A DNA stretch of 64,000 nucleotides from Nectonema munidae (taxonomy: Eukaryota; Nematomorpha; Nectonematoida; Nectonematidae). The stretch covers positions 1,416,001 to 1,480,000 of the forward strand of contig JAUIRK010000069.1 in the NCBI GenBank assembly GCA_030549495.1. The letters are read 5' to 3'. A program made the translations under genes and the position numbers. Below, piece by piece: positions 46,601 through 56,849 of the stretch. Each line of letters starts with the position of its first letter. Positions within the stretch are counted from its first letter, which is position 1. Below the pieces are notes generated by a model, which made no database searches, was not told the DNA's origin, and worked only from the letters and a program-made list of their open reading frames with translations.

Positions 46601-49600
46601 ATAAAATTTTTTTCCAATTAAAATATAAATTTTTAAAAAATATTGTAACTAATAAAAATCATACATAAAGATTCAAAATATGAAACTTTAAAAAAGGGAA
46701 GAAAATATTTATTTAAAAAAGCTCTGAATATATATATATTTATATTGATTTGGAAAATAGAAGTATATTAAAGGAGATTCAGCATAAGTAGTTTGAAGTA
46801 GAATTTCCATGGACCCCTTGAAATTCTTCCATGGACCCCGGGTTGGGAACCACTGCCTTAGAGAATCATGTCTTTCTCTCTACCTCTATTTAATACGGAG
46901 TAAAACTTTGTATCCTTGTTTCAGTTTGAGTGATTTTGAGTATACACCAGAATGCGTGCTTTTCGATTTGCTTCACCTTCCCTTGTGTCATGGCTGGTTA
47001 GTCGATCCTAAAAATGTGGAAACGTTAACTGCCATCGGTAATTGTAACTACAATCAATTAGTCGAAAAGATCATCAAAAATTCAACATCCGATCACGAGG
47101 ATTTAGTCTCTGAAGGTAAGATTATGACAACAATTCTAGTTTATTGACCTTACATTTCTTTTTCAAAGCTCTCATCGCTTCAAGCTTTCTGGAAACTACG
47201 TGCAGTCAACTTACCTTTTATGGTCTATGTGAGTTGAATTCCTCGATTCCACCATCATCAATAGTCGTTTTCTTTCGTAACAACCATTTCAGCACTTTGT
47301 ACAAGCACCAGGTATTCTTTCTTCACGAACTTTCTTTATTTGAGGCGTGAATAAGGGTGGTCTGGAATCTGGCCTTGATTTTCATGCTTTTTGCTTGGAA
47401 TAGCGAGCGCTCCAACTTCATTATTTATGGCTCGATACAAGCGGTTCAAGTGTGGCTTCTTAACCCATTCAAGCACGATGGGTCACCACTATCCCATAAA
47501 ATATAAACCGCCTGCTCTAAGTTATATAAAAATCATTGAAAAAGAAAACCAGACTATTAATTTTAGAAAAGCATTATAAAAACACATGTTGCTTCTACCT
47601 TTCAAATGTCATATACTCGCTTTGCTAAGACCTGGTTTAACGGATTAGACCTCCTTGAATTGAAACTCACAGTCTATTGATAACATTGCAAATCAAGCTA
47701 GAAACGATTTGTTATTTATCAATTACTGTAAGTGCTGCTAAAAAGAATTGCAACTCATCACTGTTTTAGTCTTCGTAATGCATGAAAATGATACTTCTAT
47801 TACTATCGTGTATAATTAATAGGAGTCATTCTTATTTAAACTAGAAAACTTTTATGAATTTATAATCTCACTAATTCATCACATGATAAAAGACAAGAGA
47901 AAGTCTTTTTGGCTGCCTCATCATTTTTCTTTCTTTTTTTTGGGGTGTGATGTTTCTATTCACATACCAATTTTAAAAATTCTCGGCAACAAGCGATTAT
48001 TCACTGTTTTGATATTAACCGGTTGTCGACATAGGTCGACTTTACAAAAATGTGAATCGTCTGCGTTTATTAATTCTTTTAAATACAAATCTTCTGCTTT
48101 GCATTAGATATCGTCTGATTATTATTCTGGTCGATAACGGGTTAATATCAAAGTTTCTCGTTTTGCAATATCACTTATCTAAAAAAATCAAATTCTATTT
48201 ATATATCTTATTATATGAACGGCGAAGAAAAATTAACTTAAGAAAGTTGACCTTTATCTCCTTAAACTATTAAAATTTAACTAACACATTATTTTGCAAT
48301 CAATTCAAAAAGGATGTCAAATATATGCCAAATTGGGTTGAAATTTATTTTGGAATTTTTTTGAATGTACATAAAAATGTTCTTTATTGACGTTTACTCG
48401 CCCTTTTAAAAGTTATAAGTACATTAGTAGAACGTTTTTAATCAACTTGGATTTGTTATGCACTGTTCACCTTTTCCAAAGTTTCTGAAAGAACTTTTTT
48501 TGTCGCACTTCTTGAATTTTTCCCCGGTTTCATGTTTGTGAATTTGTGTTCTAATGATATCTATTGTTCATGTCCTTTTTCTTTAGGACAGGTTGTACAT
48601 ATTGGTGACCGATCAAGGCTTTCTCTCTGAATCAAATGTGATTTGGGAGTCTTTGATTGATGTGCAAGGTGATGCCGAATTTTACGATAGCAACTTCAAT
48701 CGCTACCAACCCACGCAAAAAGAGCAAAGCTTTGATACCGCCTCTAACAACTCCTCTTCTCCGATCAAGCAGAAAGAAAAGAAGGAACAGCAGATTGATC
48801 AAGAGTAATTCCTTTCATGATTTTCCTTTGATTCTAGTATATATAATATACAGGAGAGCAAACCCTTGTACAAATTCACCATCAATTAAATTTTGCGTAA
48901 GAAGCAAAATTGTCACTTAACGAATTTTGTCAGGAACGAATTCGTTCCTGACAAAATTCGTTAAGTGACAATTTTGTAAAGTGAGGGAATCCCTTTATTG
49001 CGGATGGGATAGAAAACAAACTTCTTATAAAAACTAGCAGAATATAACTTTTTGGTTATTGAGTGCAATGTTGTGTCTTGTCTTTGTGTTGACATGTGAG
49101 GAGTAGGATATTGTTTTTGTTATTGAACAGTGTACTTTTCATGCGTCTCTGTTGTTTAGGGGCAGTGTATAGGTTTTGAGGGGGGTAGAGTATTTTGGTT
49201 GCTCTGGCTCTGAGGTTATAGTCAAAATCCGTTAATTTGGTTCGCCATGAATTTTTAACTTAGGTCAGTTAAGAAAATGTTGACTCACAACAACATACTG
49301 AGGAAAAGCAAGAACTCAATTCTCGTTAAAATTGTTTGTATTGAAAAGTGTGGCTTAGTTATTTTAATATTAAAAGTGGAATATCAAAGTTTTTATCTTC
49401 AGTATTTCATAGCTATAATTTAACTTTATTATGTGTTATTTTATATACTAAATTTAAAAAGCCAGTTTGGATTCATTGATGTATGAACAACAAAACATTA
49501 ATTTTAAATGACTTTAAACTTGAAAAAAGTTTGCTTATTAATCTTTAATTTTATGCTTGTAATAGGCAAAATTAAAAAAATAATTATTTAAATCAAAATT

Positions 49601-52600
49601 CATATCTAATGAGCCTTGGAATCTATTTAATTAAAAATTTGGAAGGCCTAATGCTACCACCTTAAGGTTGCATTTTCCTATCCTTGTTGCAAGCCTTCTT
49701 TTCGCATATATTGTTTCAAATAGCATAAAATATCAATCAATTAATGCAGTGGTTCTTAACCTAAGGGGCGCGCATCCTTAGGGAGCTAGAGTAACTTTTA
49801 AAAGGAGGTGTGAGTTCTTACTAAAATTAAAAAATTCTGAAACGTGAGAAAATATTAAGGATTTTATGAAAGAAATGCATAAATACCACTTTGCCATTAC
49901 TTATTTACAGCCTGCTAATCTATTTTCTGTATTGAATAACATATTCTTGGTCAAATATCTTTCTGTTTACTTTTTAGTCTCAAATCAGGATCTTCGAATT
50001 CCAACTATGTTTGTTTTTTCAATGCTTGTTGCTATCAAGAATAACTATAGAAACAGGCTTAATGTTGAAAGCGATTTATGTTGTGCACTCTTTTGGTATT
50101 CAACCACGCATGAAAGACCTGGTTCGTAAGAAGCAATGTCAAATATCTCTAATATCAAATAAAATGTCAAATACACTAATAATAATTACCAAAAAGTTAT
50201 ATCAAAATCTAACTAATTTAAATTCAATGTTAACAAAAAGAATATGTATTTAAAATATTTTTATTTTTCTCATCAAATTTAATGTGTAGATGCAAGGGGG
50301 CGTGGAGAGAAGCGTTTGCTCTTAAAGGGGGCTATGAGGGTGATGGTAAAAAGGTTGAGAGCTACTGAATTAATAATGTATTGATTGATTCTTGAACTTG
50401 TTTGTTAGTTTTATCCATTTTTGATTAATATTAAATATTTCATAAATACTTTTCATGAAATTTCAGCAAACTCATTCGAGTTGTGAACGTATTTTTTGCA
50501 TTCATCTTATTTTAAAATAGGAGAAAGCCGCAGTTAATTCTTTATTGATTGATCCTTATCCAGAAGGATAATTAAGGAACGCATGCTTTCTTCTCATCAG
50601 ATTTGAATCATGCATTTCGTTCTCTAAACCCCATCTGCATACCTTTTATTACTATGATAACCTGATCTGCCGTATCTCCGCCTTTTCTCTATTTTCAGTT
50701 ACCTACTTGCTCTTTCCTATGACAAGGGATTTGAGGGTGTTGGAGAAGATGCTGCATCCTTTCCCGAACAAAGAGATCTCCGAGAGAAGTCAAGTTCTTA
50801 CATTCTGCCTAACACTTCGCAATGCATGGACTCTGAGTACATACTTTTATTTATTTTTGTGGGGATGCGAATTTTTGGCGTCAGTAAGGTTATCTGCATT
50901 ATCTACACTCAAATCTAGATAACTTGGACGAATTCGTTTCTGACGATTTTTTCGGATTGACGAGTTTTAATATAATTCGATTCAGTAGGCATAACAAAAG
51001 TAGGCAAACATGCACAAATGAGCACCTTGATTATTTTGAGTAATTCTCACATGATTCAGAGGTTAACTTACCTTAGATGCCGGAAAATAAACGAATTTTA
51101 AAAGTACGTCTTCTAATTTCTGTTTAAGTTGCATTTTTGTAAATATTTTTTGCGAGAATTTGATTCTTTTATTTTTTATATCCTTTTCGAATGTCCGTAT
51201 ATTAGATATAAATGAGGTTACGTGGCAACAACATCTTTCCCCATGAATCTGATTGGGTGTTTCTCCGTATGCCTTATCTATGCCTGACTTAAACAATTAT
51301 TATTCGCCTCAATTAATCTTTTTTAAAAATTTTTTTTTTGATTTTTTTGGTCTTTTTATCCTATAAATGTCATTTATCGAAAGCGAAAATTATACCATTT
51401 TGAGTATTGGTAAATCACATTCTGTCAAATGGATAAGTGAAGCTGTAAAAATTTCCAAAATATTTTGAATTAAATGTTTGAATCTGTAGGATTTCTTGAG
51501 AAATATTTAATTTTTAGGCATACTGTTTCTAAATGACAACAAATGTTTACCCAAAGAAACTATTACTGGATTACAGCACAAGATCTTGGAGTCAATCTGG
51601 TTTCAAACTCAATGCCAAAAAATTTTTTTAAGAAAATTTTAGACTTTTTCGGAAAATTTCATCTTTTTATGCTGAATTCTCAGTTTGGAATATTCAGCAG
51701 AGAACTAAGCATAGACCAATATTATGGTAAGCATTGTTGTAAACAGTATATAAAGGGTAAACCCATTCGTTTCGGGTATAAACTTTGGATTATGTGCTCA
51801 AAGAAAGGTTATCCTCCTTCAAGGTGTTTTGGCAGCGATTTTGTTTCAAAGTTTATTGATCAAAGTACCAATCCTGAATGTCATGGGATCAACACTTTGA
51901 CAACTTTTTTCCTTCATATTCCTTATTTTCTTTGTTAGCTGATAAAAACGTTAAAAGTGTTGGCACGGCCCGCGTGAATCGTATTAATAAATGCCCTATT
52001 GTTGAGAAAAAATGGAAAGAGGAGAGTTCGAATACAGATGCGATCGAAAAGTTTACATTTGCAGTTGGAAAGACAATTCCATCGTGAATATTGCTTCCAA
52101 TTTTTGTTGCCATCTTCCTTTGAGTAAACTTTAAGATATTGTAAAAACTTTAAAGACCAAGTTTCCAAACATCATTAAGAAGTACAACGAAGGTATGGGG
52201 GTGTGGACATTTTTAACAAGCTTTTATAAAGCTATAGACCACAAATCAGAAGCAAAAATGGTAGTGGAACTTGTTTAGCAAAGTAATACATTGAAGTGTT
52301 GTTTCTGCTTGCCTATTGTTACGTGAACTTGATTATTTGAAAAAAGTCAGGTGCGATATTGTGCTACAATTAATTGGTTTGAAAAAATCCCAATAAATAC
52401 CCCAAGGACCAAAAGTGCATCTTCCTAAAGATATGAGAGATTCTAAAGGTCATTACTTTGGTGAAGTCTACAGAGGGAAGTTGTGCTGTTTGTCAAAAAA
52501 ATACAGAGAAAAAGTCTAACTTCTGTGCGAAAAGACTTTATCAAACAAGTTTTCCTTTATATCATTGAAAAATTCAGTTTATAATAAAATCAAGTTTAGC

Positions 52601-55404
52601 AATGTTAGTTGCCAATGTTACATTTCTGGAACATTCAAATAAAGAGGCTGTAAAATGTTTTTTTTTCCAATATTTTTTTAACTAATTTATTTATTTTAAT
52701 TAAAGATAAATAAATAAATTTAAAACAAATAAGTTTCAAAAAAAATTTTAACTAAGCTTATCTTTATTTTTGTGTTAAAACGATTTTTCCCCCAAATTAT
52801 CATTTTTAAAACGGAATTTAAAAAAAAATTAAAAAAGCTTTCTAAATTTTTTTTATTTTTAGGTAAGCAAATTATCTATAAATGAAATTTATAGAAAAAA
52901 AAAATCAGAAGTAATGATCGCCGAAATTTCACTTTTTTTGATGTTCCAGGATTGGAACATCTGGCAATAAACAGTTAAAGAAGTTTCTTATCAAATTAGT
53001 AGATGTCATCTTTTTTTTGGGATGAAATGGATCACGTGTTCCTTGATAAAGAGGAAAAATATGTAACACTACAATCACCATATTTTTTAACAACTTTCAG
53101 CGCTTTTAGTGGTCAAAATAATCCGTAGTTATTCTTGTAAAAATACTTTACAAATTTATCACTTATTTTTTTTTGATAAATTATTATTATATAACATGAA
53201 AAGCATATTTACAGTTTTTACAAATGAGAATGAAATGTTCTGAAAATTTTCAACATACAAACTTTGAGCACTCCAATTGTTTCCTTTGAAGTTAGCTTTT
53301 ACCAGGCACTTTTTTCTGTTGTTATCATTTTTTGTTTGTACACCTTTCTTCAAACTTTTATTTTCATCATTGTCATATTCTTTGGTTAATTCAGCAGCTA
53401 GTTTTTGTAAAAATTTCTTTATTGAAATATTTTCATCACTCATTTCACGATACAAAATATAAGCATTTATTGCAGTCAGTTCCAAAATGTAAAAAAAAAT
53501 ATGAATTAGCCATCTTCTTGAAGAAGACTTACTATATGATCGAGCCATCTGATCCATTACATCAACGCTATATTTAGTACTGTTGTAATATTCGACACTG
53601 TCTGATTTTTTTCTTCATATTGACTACTAAGAATGGAAACGTATTTTATTTTTCTTTGCTCGCTAAAATGTCAATATGATGCCACCATTCTCTAACACAA
53701 CTGATTCATATAGCTTTCTTCTTTAGTTCTTTTGGAATCTTTTTCCCAGCCTTTATTCGCAGTACCGACTAAAGCCATAGATTGATCCTGACGTTTTTTG
53801 ACCAAGTTCAATGAGATGAAAAAATTATCAGTTGGCACATTTCTTCCACTTTTGAAATAAGGCTCTAAAAGTTGTAAAACAACATACTGAGATAATCTCA
53901 AATCATTTTGATGCATTTTCATTTTTCCCTAAATATGGAAAAGCATTCATCCCAAATTTACTTTCAACATCTATATCAAGTCGCATTTTTTGTCCATACT
54001 TATCAGGTTTCGAAACTGGATAAAGAGACAACGTGTTTTGCTTGGGAAGAGCTTCTCATCAATAGTAATAGCAGAACCCGGATTATACATTCTTTGCCGG
54101 TTTCAAATAAACTGATACCAAATATCTGATATTGCAGCAAATTTATCGGTCTTGATATTATTCTTGAGCTTGTAGATTTTTCATCGAAACGTAGAAATCT
54201 TAAAATATCACAAAATCGATTCCTTGGCATAGTTTTTTTTTGTTGCAAAAAGACAACTCCAAATCATCTGACGAAAGAGAGTGCAATTCAATATTTTTAG
54301 ACATGTTGATGAATTCTCTTACACATAATATGGATGTAAAATTCTGTATTTCAGAAAGAGAAAGTTTCTAAGAGGAGTCGGCTAAAACAAGTAAAATAAA
54401 AATATCAATAAAAAGTAACCATGAGTTAGAATGGATCTTTTGGCTAGAGTTGTTGGACCTGGTGGTTCTCTCATAATGTTTTTTGTTTAAGTTTGATTGC
54501 AAATGTGGGTAATATCTTTGCATTGAGTCCGATCAGGCGCTTTGTAAAGCTTCTGTATGAGATGAACTTTGGTTTTTTGGTAACTAGAGATCTACTTCAC
54601 AATCCCTTTAAGTCGAACTTGTATCACTTTCTTTGTCTTGTAATTTCAAAATCGACGCTTTCTGTGGAGGAAGTTTTACCGACACACGACTCAAAGAAAG
54701 AAACGTTAGTAATGTTGCGTAATCTACTATTTTTATTATTCATTACTTGTATTGTATTCTAAAATACAATAAAATCGAAGAGAAAAAGAATTGAAACAAA
54801 AGAAATACTTTGATGAATAAAAAAAATCAATATCAAATGGATGATGACGAATAAAAATCAATATAAAAAGATGTTAAAAGAAATTACATCTGTTAAATTC
54901 AACAGCCTACACACATCCTGATGCTAATAAAGCTAAATAATTCAAAACGATTTATATGCTAAAATTAATAAAGACTAATGAAATATATACGGTTCATTTG
55001 ACCCCCTATTGGGCGTTCTAGCTTTTGTATCTCGAAATAATTTTTGCTTAAATTTTTCTGAATTTCATTTACATGCCTTAAAATCTAATATATTTTTATA
55101 CGAAGTCTTCAAATTTAATCTTATAAAATAAAAAATGCTTAATTTTTGTATTTTGAATTATAAAAGAGTTTAAATGGGAAGATTTTCTAGTGTTGAATAT
55201 AAGTTTCATATTTTCTCCTTTTCAAGTTTCAAACTGGCAAAGCACCTGCAAGAGCAAGAGGACGAGAAGATGGCGCATGAGATAGCAAGATCACCAACCA
55301 CGCCAACATCTGCCGCTAATACCACAACATCTTCCTCTCTCAAATCCACTTCCAGTGGAAATCCTTCCTCCCGTTCTTCAAGTGGTAACAGTAGCAACAA
55401 AAAA
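39991..55404 (+). CDS. MINDY-type (FAM63) deubiquitinase gene, seven coding exons
   Basis: Homolog of MINDY-1/-2, cysteine proteases that trim Lys48-linked polyubiquitin from the distal end. Splicing by inspection gives exons 39991-40635, 43796-43902, 46925-47115, 47169-47311, 48587-48804, 50699-50836 and 55227-55404. All phases agree, for about 540 residues. The catalytic Cys is C172 in QNKNGPCPLLAVFNALLL, with Gln167 in the oxyanion position. The catalytic His is H354 in FFRNNHFSTLYKH. Conserved blocks include DFEYTPEC, HGWLVDP, YNQLVEKII, LVTDQGFL. Near the C-terminus DYLLALSYDKG and DFKLAKHLQEQEDEK match the ubiquitin-binding helices of MINDY-1. Residues 1-145 are Ser-rich and not conserved. 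An acceptor at about 39924 implies an untranslated upstream exon. After exon 7 either a further exon is missing or the frame reads on to KKVHQF and stops. No disabling change was seen, so the gene looks functional. The introns are filled with transposons. Confidence 0.95.
41281..41350. repeat. A/T homopolymer block in MINDY intron 1
   Basis: Alternating long A and T runs, including a 17-base A run near 41315, are probably low-complexity or assembly noise. Confidence 0.5.
43796..43902 (+). CDS. MINDY coding exon 2
   Basis: A 107-bp exon after TTCTTTTAAG, encoding NIPESEMLNYEQNVHDALAL and LPKLQTGIDVNVKFS. It ends GG|GTAAGC in phase 2. It aligns with QQNVDDAMTVLPKLATGLDV of human MINDY-1. Confidence 0.9.
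44393..44505. mobile_element. TTAA-flanked MITE, intron 2
   Basis: It runs from TTAACCGG to CGTTAA, with the core TTCTGCTTTACATTAGATAT and CGTCTGATTATTCTGG. Same family as 48015-48145. Confidence 0.85.
44629..44760. mobile_element. TTAA-type MITE with a 16-bp palindrome, intron 2
   Basis: Left end (C)TAACCCTTTCGTGAGCAG and right end AATGAAAGTGTTATTAA. The subterminal palindrome GTATCATATATGATAC (44648-44663) is perfect. Confidence 0.8.
46406..46855. mobile_element. hAT MITE with perfect 8-bp target duplication, intron 2
   Basis: The ends CAGTGGTTCCCAACC are exact inverted repeats, and CCTTAGAG flanks both sides (46398-46405, 46856-46863). It is 450 bp and non-coding. Its right end lies about 69 bp from the start of MINDY exon 3. 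Confidence 0.96.
46925..47115 (+). CDS. MINDY coding exon 3
   Basis: It opens after TTGTTTCAG and encodes LSDFEYTPECVLFDLLHLPL and CHGWLVDP, closing at GAAG|GTAAGA. A hAT MITE ends about 60 bp before its acceptor. Confidence 0.95.
47169..47311 (+). CDS. MINDY coding exon 4 (catalytic His)
   Basis: It is separated from exon 3 by an intron of only 53 bp (47116-47168, GTAAGA to CAAAG). It encodes ALIASSFLETTCSQLTFYGL and VVFFRNNHFSTLYKHQ and ends CAG|GTATTC in phase 0. Confidence 0.94.
48015..48145. mobile_element. TTAA-flanked MITE, intron 4 before exon 5
   Basis: TTAACCGGTTGTCGAC to GTCGATAACGGGTTAA, with the tight repeat GTCGAC-ATAG-GTCGAC and the family core CTTCTGCTTTGCATTAGATA. It lies about 440 bp upstream of exon 5. 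Confidence 0.88.
48587..48804 (+). CDS. MINDY coding exon 5
   Basis: It opens after TTTCTTTAG with DRLYILVTDQGFLSESNVIW and ends QQIDQ plus GA|GTAATT. It contains a Lys/Glu/Gln-rich linker. Confidence 0.93.
48905..48976. repeat. 72-bp perfect palindrome in MINDY intron 5
   Basis: Two 36-base arms without spacer meet at GAACGAA|TTCGTTC (48940/48941). The arm contains CACTTAACGAATTTTGTCAG, resembling a Tigger/pogo end. Two such ends placed tip to tip would give this structure. It lies about 100 bp after exon 5. Confidence 0.95.
49747..50367 (+). mobile_element. Deleted ZBED/Buster-type hAT with transposase remnant, intron 5
   Basis: The ends CAGTGGTTCTTAACCT and, inverted, CAGTAGCTCTCAACCT are flanked by AATTAATG and AATTAATA (7 of 8). 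Inside, two plus-strand frames carry LVAIKNNYRNRLNVESDLCC and GIQPRMKDLVRKKQ, the C-terminal signature of Buster-like hAT transposases (MKTKYRNRLxVExDL type). The rest of the gene is missing. Confidence 0.88.
50699..50836 (+). CDS. MINDY coding exon 6
   Basis: It opens after ATTTTCAG. With the carried-over GA it reads DYLLALSYDKGFEGVGED, matching QDYLIALSLQ of human MINDY-1, and ends CTCTGA|GTACAT. Confidence 0.88.
51500..52640 (+). pseudogene. PGBD2/3-like piggyBac relic, intron 6
   Basis: The open core at 51543-51938 reads LSIDQYYGKHCCKQYIKGKP and IRFGYKLWIMCSKKGYP, as in PGBD2/PGBD3-type proteins. SVGTARVNRINKCPIVEKKW and a frame-shifted NIIKKYNEGMGGVDIFNKLL follow. The end near 52480-52600 retains CAVCQKN-type residues. 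Termini were not found. It is a different lineage from the other piggyBacs in the window. Confidence 0.85.
53159..54300 (-). pseudogene. Another piggyBac relic, opposite strand, intron 6
   Basis: Reading leftward: MPRNRFCDILRFLRFDEKST (about 54240), then SAITIDEKLFPSKTRCLF in another frame, LRLSQYVVLQLLEPYFKSGR and NVPTDNFFISLNLVKKRQDQ (53692-53922), and MDQMARSYSKSSSRRWLIHI with LTAINAYILYREM (53159-53557). A decayed Cys-rich end follows. Several frame changes are present. It lies tail to tail with the preceding relic. Confidence 0.85.
55227..55404 (+). CDS. MINDY coding exon 7
   Basis: It opens after CCTTTTCAAG with (D)FKLAKHLQEQEDEKMAHEI, a ubiquitin-binding helix of the MIU type. A Ser/Thr/Asn-rich tail follows. 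A possible donor is AAAAAA|GTACAT. If it is not used, the protein ends KKVHQF at 55419. Confidence 0.85.
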
Positions 55405-55447
55405 GTACATCAATTCTAATATCAATTTTAAGCCAGACTCTTAGATG

Positions 55448-55517
55448 TTAAGCGTGTGCCTTTATCAATGCTTCTTAATACAAATCTTAGATATCATCTG
55501 AGTATTGTGGTCTTTAA
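55448..55517. mobile_element. Short deleted copy of the TTAA MITE
   Basis: It runs TTAAGCGTGTGCC to TGTGGTCTTTAA and contains ATACAAATCTTAGATATCAT from the family core, with about half of the core missing. Confidence 0.65.
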
Positions 55518-55620
55518 CGGTCCGTGCATTTGTGATCACGATAATCATATTAATTACAATGAAAAAGGTCAGTTTTCCCGACCTTTTTTTAGTTGCGACC
55601 CTGAATTTGCTCTTAACTCG

Positions 55621-55735
55621 TTAACGACCAGAATAATCAGACGATATCTAGTGTAAAGCAGAAGATTTGTATTAAAAAGCATTGCTAAGCGCAGACGATT
55701 CACATTTTTGTAAAGTTGCCTGTGGAACCGGTTAA
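55621..55735. mobile_element. TTAA-flanked MITE downstream of MINDY exon 7
   Basis: TTAACGACCAGAATAATCAG to GGAACCGGTTAA, in reverse orientation relative to the copy at 48015. The cores CAGACGATATC and GCAGAAGATTTGTATT are present. Confidence 0.87.
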
Positions 55736-55808
55736 CTTAAAATAGCGATGATCTTTCTTTATTATGTTTTAGTTTATGTTTACTAGCACAATAAATTTCC
55801 CCTTCATC

Positions 55809-55948
55809 TTAACCCATTTAAGACCAAGCAAAGCAGACGATATCTAAAAAAAAATGCAGACGATTTATATTCAAAGTCATTGAAAAAAGCAGACGAAGAT
55901 GAAATTACTTATGTTCCAAAGTAGGAACATTGGTCGTAAATGGGTTAA
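55809..55948. mobile_element. TTAA-flanked MITE with matched palindrome
   Basis: TTAACCCATTTAAGACCAAG to GGTCGTAAATGGGTTAA, with the palindrome ATGTTCC-AAAGTA-GGAACAT (55911-55930). It is 14 nt from the right tip's TTAA. It shares its ends with 38350-38570. Confidence 0.9.
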
Positions 55949-55959
55949 CATTCTCATTC

Positions 55960-56230
55960 GTGGATCATTTAAGTTTCAACACTCGCAATAACATCCGCAT
56001 CCTGAATTTTCAAACATCCTTCTTTTTTCTATATACCGCAAAGTTTTATTCGGAATTTTTACTTTATCCAAAATTTTTATGATTACGTCTTATGATAACA
56101 CATATGCATTGTAATCTTATCTCTCTGAATAGTTATTATGACATCCGCATTAGCATCCGCTAGGATGTCAAATTTGGTATCCGCATCCCCATCCGCGGAT
56201 ACAAAAAATTCCAGATTCGATAGATACATC
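55960..56230. repeat. ATCCGCAT-rich repeat fragment
   Basis: CATCCGCAT recurs several times, ending CCATCCGCGGATAC. It looks like the end of a DNA transposon, but no paired end is clear. Confidence 0.4.
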
Positions 56231-56339
56231 TCTAATTTAAAGCCGCAATAGAAACAAATTAAAAAGAAAAGAGCTTTATCTACATATTTTTTTATGTAAT
56301 ATATATTTTAGAAAATAAAGTCTGTGCAAAATGTTCTCG

Positions 56340-56661
56340 AATCGTGCTGGTGTTCCCGCCGGTTTTTTTTTTTTTTTTTTTTTGCAACGAGTTTGGAAAT
56401 TTTTTTTTGTTGATTTTTTTTGTGGGGGGGGTAGAGGGGTTTTTTTTCCCTCCCCCCCCCAAATAGGCCTCTTTTTTAGAGGGGTCCAAAATTTTTAAAC
56501 CCCTTTGGTTTTTCGGCCGTTTTTTTTTTTCCCCCTCTTTTTTTTTTTTTTTTTTATTTTTTTTTTGAATTATTCCTTTTTTTCTTCCACCTCAGTGGCG
56601 CCTTGACCACAAAAAAATTTTTTCCCCCCCTTTTTTTTTTTTTTAAAAATTTTTTTTTAAA

Positions 56662-56696
<35 letters not shown>

Positions 56697-56800
56697 AAAT
56701 TTTTTTTTTTGAGAAAAAAATAAAAAAAAAATTTCCCCCTTAACAAAAATTTTTATAAAAAAAAAATTTTTTTTTTTTTTTATTCTCTCCAAAGAGCAGG
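56340..56800. repeat. Homopolymer T/C/G block, probable assembly artefact
   Basis: Dozens of long T runs mixed with C and G runs over about 450 bp, unlike any other stretch in the window. No gene is called. The sequence here should not be trusted base by base. Confidence 0.7.
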
Positions 56801-56849
56801 GCTTTTTCTTAAAAGTAACAATTTTTTACCAATATCTACCATGGTGTGA

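Noticed and set aside
56292-56489. 65-residue frame with Lys and Gly runs
   Set aside because: It arises from the homopolymer block and is not coding.
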